Source: Spirochaetaceae bacterium | GTDB lineage: Bacteria; Spirochaetota; Spirochaetia; Sphaerochaetales; Sphaerochaetaceae | DNA length: 5,290 nt | Direction: 5' to 3' | Assembly: GCA_016649775.1 (NCBI GenBank) | Contig: JAENWY010000157.1 | Span: forward strand, 1 to 5,290 | In this document: positions 1-5,290 of the stretch, piece after piece | Layout: each line of letters opens with the position of its first letter | Numbering within the stretch: the first letter of the stretch is position 1 | Translations under genes and position numbers: made by a program | The notes under the pieces: generated by a model | Database searches by the model: none | Seen by the model: only the letters and a program-made list of their open reading frames with translations | Told to the model about the DNA's origin: nothing

Positions 1-36
1 AAAAAAAATAAGATGATAGCGATTTACACTACCATC
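1..36 (-). terminator. Rho-independent terminator of the pcnB-like gene
   Basis: Read on the minus strand, the gene's TAA stop (43-45) is followed after a few bases by GATGGTAGTG, the loop TAAAT, and CGCTATCATC, then TTATTTTTTTT. The two arms pair over 10 bp, with two G-U wobbles, around a 5-nt loop, and the T-rich tract follows directly. This is the standard intrinsic-terminator layout. On the plus strand the hairpin is not followed by a T tract, so it should act mainly on the leftward transcript. The T tract runs to the window edge and may be longer. Confidence 0.82.
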
Positions 37-42
37 CTTAAC

Positions 43-1293
43 TTATTTACTCTCCCCTTTATTTTGTGGGTGAGTTTTTCTCTTATTAGGAGTTGCTTTT
101 TCAACTGTTTTTGTTTCAAAGCTTTGGATTTTCTTTTTTACACCACTTTTTGGAGATCTTTTAGTAAATGGCTTCTTTTTACTATCGCCCTTAAATCGGG
201 TATCTCCCATTGTTCTAACAGGTTTAGTATGTCTAATACAACCTCGTGGTACATTATAACCTTTTGAACCTAAAAGATGTGCACAACACACTTCTACTTC
301 ATAGTTACTTGGAGTCATTGGAGATATTAAAATTTTAACTTGTCTAAAAGTTTCTTTAAATCTCTGTCTAGCAGTCATATCATCATCTGTAAACAAAATG
401 ATATCTTTAACTAGATATTGTAGCATTTCAGATTTTAGAACCTCAGGTCCTTTATCTTTTTTGTAAGCCATTACCTTTTCATCTAGAAGTTCTAAACTTT
501 GATTAACTTTTAAATCTTTACAGTAAACACTAAAGCAAGGTAATAAATAAACTAATAGTCTATATTTATCTAAGCTTTGAATAATGTCTTTACTATATCC
601 AGAAGCCAATATTTTATTGACTTCTTCAGTTAATCTACTTGTAGAAACACTTCCAAGTTCTGAGGCATGTGACTTTATAGATCTTTTAACATTCCAATTT
701 AATTTAAAGCCTGTTGTTGTGCTATATTTAATAGCCCTAATCATTCTAACAGGGTCTTCTTTAAAGGAATACTTTAAATCTATAATTGAAGAAATTTTCT
801 TCTTCGTGAAATCCTTCATGGAATCATTAAAATCGAGTACTTGATTGTTTATTGCATCGTAGTACAGAGCATTTATAGAAAAATCTCTTCTCTTTGCATC
901 CTGTTCAACAGTTCCAAAAATATTGTTACCATTAACTTCTGTAGCATCTTCGCCAGATCTAAAAGTAGAAACCTCAATAATTTTTTCACCATATTCAAGG
1001 TGAACTAATTTGAATCTTTTACCAATAATTCTAGAGTTCCAAAACAATTTATGTATTTGTCTAGGAGAAGCACTTGTTGTTAAGTCAAAATCTTTTGGAA
1101 TACTGCCGAGCATTAAATCTCTAACTGCACCACCCACGATATATACTTCTGCTCCAATTGAGTTAAGTTTTCTAATCGCTTTTAAGGCATCGTTATCAAT
1201 TTTAGTAGTATCAATTTTATGTTCGCCTTGTGTATAAATCTTAGCAACAGGAACGGTATTTCCTGCTTGATCTTGTTTGTAACGAATCAGCAT
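43..1293 (-). CDS. pcnB: Poly(A) polymerase I (PcnB-type class II nucleotidyltransferase)
   Basis: The 416-residue product probably adds AMP residues to RNA 3' ends in the cytoplasm, which in bacteria marks RNAs for decay by 3' exonucleases. Seen from the ATG start: the nucleotidyltransferase signature with GG (54-55), RD (58-59) and the catalytic pair D68/D70 in KDFD; the third carboxylate E107 in IIEVSTFR; the RRDF-IN block (135-141); and EDPVRM (179-184). The segment IIGKRFKLVHL (89-99) matches the motif described as separating bacterial poly(A) polymerases from CCA-adding enzymes. The protein is shorter than E. coli PcnB (about 450-465 residues) and ends in a very basic tail (355-416, 20 Lys/Arg in 62 residues), a likely RNA-binding extension. 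An in-frame TGA at 1303-1305 limits the start to TTG at 1296 or ATG at 1293. ATG is preferred; a weak GAGAA lies just upstream. A CCA-adding or dual activity is the main alternative. Confidence 0.9.
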   Translation of the reverse strand: MLIRYKQDQAGNTVPVAKIYTQGEHKIDTTKIDNDALKAIRKLNSIGAEVYIVGGAVRDLMLGSIPKDFDLTTSASPRQIHKLFWNSRIIGKRFKLVHLEYGEKIIEVSTFRSGEDATEVNGNNIFGTVEQDAKRRDFSINALYYDAINNQVLDFNDSMKDFTKKKISSIIDLKYSFKEDPVRMIRAIKYSTTTGFKLNWNVKRSIKSHASELGSVSTSRLTEEVNKILASGYSKDIIQSLDKYRLLVYLLPCFSVYCKDLKVNQSLELLDEKVMAYKKDKGPEVLKSEMLQYLVKDIILFTDDDMTARQRFKETFRQVKILISPMTPSNYEVEVCCAHLLGSKGYNVPRGCIRHTKPVRTMGDTRFKGDSKKKPFTKRSPKSGVKKKIQSFETKTVEKATPNKRKTHPQNKGESK

Positions 1294-1329
1294 CAATATT
1301 TCTCATTAATATTTATTTTGTTTTTATAA

Positions 1330-1347
1330 CATCTTATTGTTAAGATG
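1330..1347. promoter_or_regulatory. Inverted repeat in divergent intergenic region, possible operator
   Basis: CATCTTA (1330-1336) and TAAGATG (1341-1347) form a perfect 7-bp palindrome around TTGT. The right half overlaps the predicted -35 hexamer of the hisS promoter (1337-1342), and the site lies next to the candidate leftward -10 for pcnB. A regulator bound here could affect both genes. It is not followed by a T tract, so it is not a terminator. Binding by a protein is inference: short palindromes also arise by chance in AT-rich DNA. Confidence 0.35.
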
Positions 1348-1365
1348 CATTATAATCTTTATAAT
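1337..1365 (+). promoter_or_regulatory. Sigma-70-type promoter for hisS-hrpA
   Basis: A -35-like TTGTTA (1337-1342, four of six consensus bases) is separated by exactly 17 bases from a perfect -10 TATAAT (1360-1365). Transcription would start near 1372, giving a short leader of about 38 bases before hisS. A second TATAAT (1351-1356) has no recognisable -35 at a suitable distance. A leader this short leaves no room for a T-box riboswitch or a His-leader attenuator. Confidence 0.6.
1349..1354 (-). promoter_or_regulatory. Candidate -10 box for the leftward pcnB-like gene
   Basis: On the minus strand the bases from 1354 to 1349 read TATAAT, which would start transcription near 1342 and give a leader of about 50 bases. 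The -35 is not convincing: ATGTAC sits at 17 bases, and TTGATG (1380-1375) is 20 bases away. If this -10 is used, the leftward and rightward promoters overlap, so the two polymerases would compete for the site. This is weak evidence in a very AT-rich stretch. Confidence 0.3.
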
Positions 1366-1397
1366 ACATTTGTACATCAATAATCAAATAAATTCAA

Positions 1398-1403
1398 CAG
1401 GAG
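1398..1403 (+). promoter_or_regulatory. Shine-Dalgarno site of hisS
   Basis: CAGGAG lies six bases upstream of the ATG at 1410. This strong ribosome-binding site fixes the start of hisS at that codon. Confidence 0.75.
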
Positions 1404-1409
1404 CCTTAT

Positions 1410-2747
1410 ATGTCCGTTAAAAAAGTAAATAAAACGAAGATAATAGAGCCTAAAATCCTAAAAGGTTTTAGAGATTCTCTTCCTAATCAAGAAATCCCTA
1501 AAAGAAAAATTATAAACAAACTTGAACGGTTATTTACTACCCATGGTTTTGTAGCAATTGATACACCTGCATTAGAATACACTGAAGTACTACTTGGTAA
1601 AGGTGGTGGAGAAACTGATAAACAGATTTTTCACTTCGAAGATAATGGTGGTAGAGAAGTTGCACTTCGATTCGATTTAACAGTTCCATTTGCAAGATTC
1701 CTTGCAGCGCATTATAATGAACTAGCCCTACCATTTAAAAGATATCATATAAATAAAGTATGGAGAGGTGAAAAACCTCAAAAAGGACGATTTAGAGAGT
1801 TCTATCAATGTGATTTTGATATTGTTGGGGCTGATAATGCAGAAGCAGATTTTGAAATTCTTTCAATGATGAATACATCATTTAATAAATTAGGAATCAA
1901 TAATTATACTTTCTGCGTAGCTCATCGTGGTTTATTTAATGCATTCTTAACACATTTTGAAGTTATTGATGATAGCGTTGAAATTCTTAGAATTGTTGAT
2001 AAACTAAGAAAAATTGGAGAAGAAGAAGTTAAGAAGCAACTTATTGATGTCACCAAAAGTGAAGAAAAAGCTAATGCTATATTAAGTTATATAACAAAAT
2101 TAGATAATGAGGGCTTCCTAGAAACTCTTGATAGATTATCTAAGTTAGCAGGTGGTGAAGAAGAACATACAACTCGTATGAAAGATATATATAATTATTT
2201 AGTATCAGAGGGAATTGAAAAGCACTTTACCTTTGATTCCTCTATTACAAGAGGATTAGATTATTATACAGGAATTGTTTATGAAACATTTTTAGATGAT
2301 TTACCATCTTTTGGATCTGTTTGCAGTGGTGGTAGATATAATAATCTAGCATCTCTTTATACAAAACAAGAATTACCTGGAGTAGGAAGTTCAATTGGTC
2401 TAGATAGACTATTAAGTGCATTAGAAGAGTTAGACAATAGTGTTATTGGCAAATCTTCATACAGTGATGTAGTTATTTTCAATGAAGATAATACTACATA
2501 TGCCTATGGGAATAAAATTGCAACAGCACTTCGAGAAGAAGATTTAAGAGTAGATCACTACTTACTAAAAAAGAAATTAAATCAACAATTTAAATATGCA
2601 GAAACAAATCAAATTCCATTCGGAATTATAATTAAAGATTATGATGAAGCGCATCATACATTTTCTCTAAAGAATTTAAATACTAGAGAAAGTTTTGAAT
2701 CAATTAACATAAATGAAGCTGCAAAATTAATTAAACAAGGACTATAA
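1410..2747 (+). CDS. hisS: Histidyl-tRNA synthetase
   Basis: The 445-residue cytoplasmic class II synthetase activates histidine with ATP and charges tRNA-His. Visible in order: an N-terminal KGFRD-LP (18-25); motif 1 around 46-62; LRFDLTVPFAR (86-96); motif 2 with R119 and GRFREFYQCDFDI (126-138); the histidine-specific HisA loop RGLDYYTG (281-288, including the conserved R281); the second histidine block SGGRYNNL (306-313); motif 3 GVGSSIGLDRLL (324-335); and a C-terminal anticodon-binding domain from about 351. Length is normal for the family. Motif 2 and the HisA loop are closer to the archaeal/eukaryotic form than to the E. coli form, which has RYRQFHQ and RGLDYYNRTVFE. The anticodon domain has KDYDEA where many bacterial enzymes have a GE-E element. 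The gene has a strong ribosome-binding site and its own promoter, and its stop overlaps the start of hrpA. Confidence 0.97.
   Translation: MSVKKVNKTKIIEPKILKGFRDSLPNQEIPKRKIINKLERLFTTHGFVAIDTPALEYTEVLLGKGGGETDKQIFHFEDNGGREVALRFDLTVPFARFLAAHYNELALPFKRYHINKVWRGEKPQKGRFREFYQCDFDIVGADNAEADFEILSMMNTSFNKLGINNYTFCVAHRGLFNAFLTHFEVIDDSVEILRIVDKLRKIGEEEVKKQLIDVTKSEEKANAILSYITKLDNEGFLETLDRLSKLAGGEEEHTTRMKDIYNYLVSEGIEKHFTFDSSITRGLDYYTGIVYETFLDDLPSFGSVCSGGRYNNLASLYTKQELPGVGSSIGLDRLLSALEELDNSVIGKSSYSDVVIFNEDNTTYAYGNKIATALREEDLRVDHYLLKKKLNQQFKYAETNQIPFGIIIKDYDEAHHTFSLKNLNTRESFESININEAAKLIKQGL
2737..2740 (+). promoter_or_regulatory. Shine-Dalgarno site of hrpA inside the hisS coding end
   Basis: AAGG lies six bases before the ATG at 2747, within the last codons of hisS. 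With the TAATG overlap it supports the start at 2747 over the in-frame ATG at 2756, and it suggests re-initiation by ribosomes finishing hisS. Confidence 0.55.
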
Positions 2748-5281
2748 TGAAAGACATGTCGCACCTACCGGTTTATCAAAACCGGCTTCAAATATTAAAG
2801 GCTCTAAAAGAAAACCAAGTTATTGTTGTCGAGAGTCCAACAGGCTCTGGTAAAACAACTCAAATTCCAGTCATTTTACATGAAGCTGGATATGATGGAA
2901 TACTTAATATTGGTATTACTCAACCACGTCGTATTGCTACCCTATCTGTTTGTGAATTCATGAAAAGACAACTAGAAGACGAGGAAGGTAGTTTCGTTGG
3001 ATACAAAATGAGATTCAATGATACAACTACAAACTTAACTCATATAAAAGTAATGACTGATGGTATTCTATTAATGGAATTAAAAGCAGACCCTCTTTTA
3101 TCTAATTACTCTGTAATGCTAGTTGATGAGGCCCATGAGAGAAGCTTAAACATCGATTTTATTATTGGTATGCTCAAAGAAGTATTAAAAAGTAGACCAG
3201 ATTTTAAAGTAATCATCTCTTCTGCTACAATTAATACCAAAAAGTTTTCTTCATTCTTTGATAATTGTCCTGTCATTAGCATCAAGGCTAAAGTTTGGCC
3301 TGTAGAAATAATATATAAAACAGTCAATATTAGTAATCTTGAAGAAAGAAACTATGCCATTTGTAATATTGTTAAAGATAGAGTTGCAGATCATTCTGGA
3401 GATATATTAATTTTCCTACCTGGTGAATTTGATATAAAAAATACTGTTGAAGCACTAGTTCAAATGGATAAAAAGAAAGATCTAATAATTTATCCATTAT
3501 ATGGTAGATTAAGTAAAGAAGAGCAAGAATCTGTATTTAACGATACCCCTAAAGGTAAAACTAAGGTAGTAGTTGCTACAAATATAGCAGAAACTTCAAT
3601 TACAATTGATGGTATAACAACAGTTATTGATTCTGGTGTAGCTAAAATGAACTTCTATAACCAAAAAAGTTTTACAAGTACACTAATTGCTCTTCCTATT
3701 TCCAAATCCTCCTGTGCTCAAAGAAAAGGACGTGCAGGAAGAACCCAAAGTGGTATATGCTATCGCTTATATAGTGAAAAGAGTTATGAATCACGATTTG
3801 CTTATTCTACAGAAGAAATTCTTAGAACAGACTTATCAGAAGTTATACTTCGTATGAGTGATTTAGGCCTTTATGATTGGGAACACTTTGATTTCTTAAC
3901 AAAACCAAAGAATGAAGCAATTATAAGTGCAGAACAAACACTTAATTTTATTGGTGCTATTGATTCAGAGAGACATTTAACAAAAGTTGGTGAATTGATG
4001 GTTAAATTCCCTCTTCTCCCTCGACATGCTCGTGTTGTAGTAGAGGCAATTATTAACTATCCATCAGTTATTAATGAAGTAATAATAGCTATATCCTTCT
4101 TATCTGCTAAATCACCTTTTATTCTTCCTCCTGGCGAAGAAAATGAGGCAAGAGCGGCACAAAAGAAATTTAATAATTCAAAATATGGTGATTTTGTAAG
4201 CTATCTTACTATATTTGATCAATATACAAAAATTGACAAAATAAAGGATCAACAAAATTATTGTACATCAAATTATATGGATCACCAAAGCATGCAAGAA
4301 ATTGTCCATGTAAATGAACAGTTATCAGATATTGTTAGTGAAATTGGAATACCTCTTACTGGAGGTGGTTCAATTCATGACTATATTTGTTGTATTGCAA
4401 GTGGATTAAAACAAAATATCTGTGTTAAAGAATTTGGATTTATGTATAATTCTCTTTCTGCTAAGGAAATCTTCATTCACCCTGGTTCTGCAGATTTTAG
4501 AAACCTGCCTAAATACATTGTTGCTGGTGAATTAGTCGAAACTTCTAGATTGTTTGCAAGATCAGTTAGCCCTATTGCTAAAGACTGGCTTGATGACATT
4601 GAAAAAGGACTTGCTACACAACTTGAGGCTATTGAACAAAGTAGCGGAAGAAGAGGTTCTAGTAATAAAGAAGATAAAAAGAGTCGCCGTAAAGAAGAAA
4701 GATCTGCTAGAGTTAGCAAAGCAATTGAGATTAAATCAAATAGCAAGAGTGGCGGTAGTGTAACTATATATGGTAAAACATATCCACTATTTGCAATTAC
4801 ACATAAAAGTAAAGTTGCAACTATACCTTATGAAGATTTGATGTATCTTAAAAAAGCTGATAACAATGCCCAGAGAAGAGCACAAAATACTCCTGTTAGA
4901 ATTTTATTCAATGGTAGATACATCCAAAATGGTTCTAAACTTTATTCAATACTACATATGGCTGGGAAATTAAGCATTAGAGAGGCTTTAATTCCAACTG
5001 GAGTATATGGCGATAGAGATTTTAAAACCCTTGTTGATAACCTTCGTTATATATCTAAGATAACACCTTACAGGAATGATAGTTTTTACTTTATCAAGTT
5101 AAATTTTACTAAAAATAATGATTATACTTTTAGTGCCACAAAAGATTATTTTAAAGCATTAGATGATTCACTATATTCACTTTGGCAACTAATTTCAGAA
5201 TTAGAGAAAGCTAAACAGGAAGAAGAACTCAAGAGAGTAAAAGCTATCTATAATAGTCTTTTAAAAATAATTGATGTTTAA
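2747..5281 (+). CDS. hrpA: DEAH-box ATP-dependent RNA helicase, HrpA family, short form
   Basis: The 844-residue cytoplasmic protein is a superfamily 2 helicase that should unwind or remodel RNA or RNA-protein complexes using NTP hydrolysis; E. coli HrpA acts on stalled or collided ribosomes. Every core motif is intact: I GSGKT (33-37), Ia QPRRIA (59-64), Ib TDGILL (104-109), II DEAH (127-130), III SAT (159-161), IV ILIFLPG (220-226), V ATNIAETSITIDG (277-289) and VI QRKGRAGR (325-332). Then follow the winged-helix and ratchet (HA2) regions (about 340-480) and an OB-fold-like segment (about 565-615). A charged, glycine/serine-containing linker (about 632-660) leads to a 185-residue C-terminal part that I cannot assign, ending in a predicted coiled coil (about 803-841). 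The protein is much shorter than the roughly 1300-residue proteobacterial HrpA; its size resembles spirochaetal homologues as I recall them. The gene overlaps hisS by one base. HrpB is less likely given motif I and the overall layout. Confidence 0.93.
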   Translation: MKDMSHLPVYQNRLQILKALKENQVIVVESPTGSGKTTQIPVILHEAGYDGILNIGITQPRRIATLSVCEFMKRQLEDEEGSFVGYKMRFNDTTTNLTHIKVMTDGILLMELKADPLLSNYSVMLVDEAHERSLNIDFIIGMLKEVLKSRPDFKVIISSATINTKKFSSFFDNCPVISIKAKVWPVEIIYKTVNISNLEERNYAICNIVKDRVADHSGDILIFLPGEFDIKNTVEALVQMDKKKDLIIYPLYGRLSKEEQESVFNDTPKGKTKVVVATNIAETSITIDGITTVIDSGVAKMNFYNQKSFTSTLIALPISKSSCAQRKGRAGRTQSGICYRLYSEKSYESRFAYSTEEILRTDLSEVILRMSDLGLYDWEHFDFLTKPKNEAIISAEQTLNFIGAIDSERHLTKVGELMVKFPLLPRHARVVVEAIINYPSVINEVIIAISFLSAKSPFILPPGEENEARAAQKKFNNSKYGDFVSYLTIFDQYTKIDKIKDQQNYCTSNYMDHQSMQEIVHVNEQLSDIVSEIGIPLTGGGSIHDYICCIASGLKQNICVKEFGFMYNSLSAKEIFIHPGSADFRNLPKYIVAGELVETSRLFARSVSPIAKDWLDDIEKGLATQLEAIEQSSGRRGSSNKEDKKSRRKEERSARVSKAIEIKSNSKSGGSVTIYGKTYPLFAITHKSKVATIPYEDLMYLKKADNNAQRRAQNTPVRILFNGRYIQNGSKLYSILHMAGKLSIREALIPTGVYGDRDFKTLVDNLRYISKITPYRNDSFYFIKLNFTKNNDYTFSATKDYFKALDDSLYSLWQLISELEKAKQEEELKRVKAIYNSLLKIIDV
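2768..2785 (+). other. GC-rich hairpin at the 5' end of hrpA
   Basis: CCGGTTT (2768-2774) and AAACCGG (2779-2785) form a perfect 7-bp stem with a 4-nt ATCA loop, 18 bases after the hrpA start codon. It covers codons 8-13 and includes CCG and CGG, which are unusual in a gene dominated by A/T-ending codons. No T tract follows, so it is not an intrinsic terminator. It could slow ribosomes, shield the start, or be an RNA-processing or protein-binding site. It may also be chance, because the encoded segment resembles the usual HrpA N-terminus. Confidence 0.5.
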
Positions 5282-5290
5282 AAAATAATT

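Noticed and set aside
13..267. Plus-strand open frame of 84 codons with a hydrophobic, membrane-like product
   Set aside because: It lies antisense to the lysine-rich 3' end of the pcnB-like gene. AAA/AAG codons read backwards give Phe and Leu, which explains the false membrane look; there is no good ribosome-binding site, and it starts inside the terminator hairpin.
584..1237. Two plus-strand open frames (584-844 and 1010-1237)
   Set aside because: Both are antisense to the conserved catalytic half of the pcnB-like gene, show no family motif, and have no convincing start signal.
43..1293. Annotation as a tRNA CCA-adding enzyme
   Set aside because: The nucleotidyltransferase core is shared by both enzymes, but the segment at residues 89-99 fits the bacterial poly(A) polymerase signature, and the basic tail also favours PcnB. 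Dual activity cannot be excluded from sequence alone.
1297..1409. T-box riboswitch or histidine attenuator upstream of hisS
   Set aside because: The predicted leader is only about 38 bases, with no T-box consensus, no terminator hairpin with a T tract, and no His-codon leader peptide.
1537..1734. Minus-strand open frame antisense to hisS
   Set aside because: It is a shadow of the hisS motif 1 to motif 2 region with no recognisable domain.
3106..4763. Open frames overlapping hrpA (3106-3327 and 4477-4746 minus; 4554-4763 plus)
   Set aside because: All lie inside the intact hrpA reading frame; their biased compositions follow from the DEAH region and the charged linker.
1..5290. Mobile element, CRISPR array, toxin-antitoxin or phage-defence system
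   Set aside because: No long repeats, transposase, integrase, nuclease or repeat-spacer pattern is visible. The window is fully explained by three housekeeping-type genes and their control sites, and the DEAH helicase is a standard HrpA rather than a defence helicase.

Overview
The window is a compact stretch of AT-rich bacterial chromosome (GC about one third by eye) carrying three complete RNA-metabolism genes and almost no spare sequence. Gene content and protein style fit a low-GC spirochaete: a PcnB-type poly(A) polymerase, a HisS whose motif 2 resembles the archaeal/eukaryotic form, and a short HrpA of about 840 residues rather than the 1300-residue proteobacterial form. The spirochaete assignment is inferred from protein character alone; no rRNA or other marker is present.

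Layout: positions 1-36 hold an intrinsic terminator for the minus-strand gene that follows. Positions 43-1293 (minus) encode a class II nucleotidyltransferase of the bacterial poly(A) polymerase type (pcnB). Positions 1294-1409 are a divergent intergenic region with a good sigma-70-type promoter reading right, a weaker candidate reading left, and a perfect 7-bp inverted repeat overlapping the rightward -35 box. Positions 1410-2747 encode histidyl-tRNA synthetase (hisS). Positions 2747-5281 encode a DEAH-box RNA helicase (hrpA), which overlaps hisS by one base (TAATG) and is probably translationally coupled to it. The last nine bases hold nothing identifiable.

All three products act on RNA: PcnB adds 3' poly(A) tails that in bacteria promote decay, HisS charges tRNA-His, and HrpA remodels RNA or stalled ribosomes. 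hisS and hrpA look like one transcription unit, with pcnB transcribed divergently and possibly sharing control through the intergenic palindrome. No mobile element, CRISPR array, RNA gene or defence system was found. The less ordinary points are the HisS subtype, the unrecognised C-terminal module of HrpA, a GC-rich hairpin at the start of hrpA, and the lysine-rich tail of PcnB.
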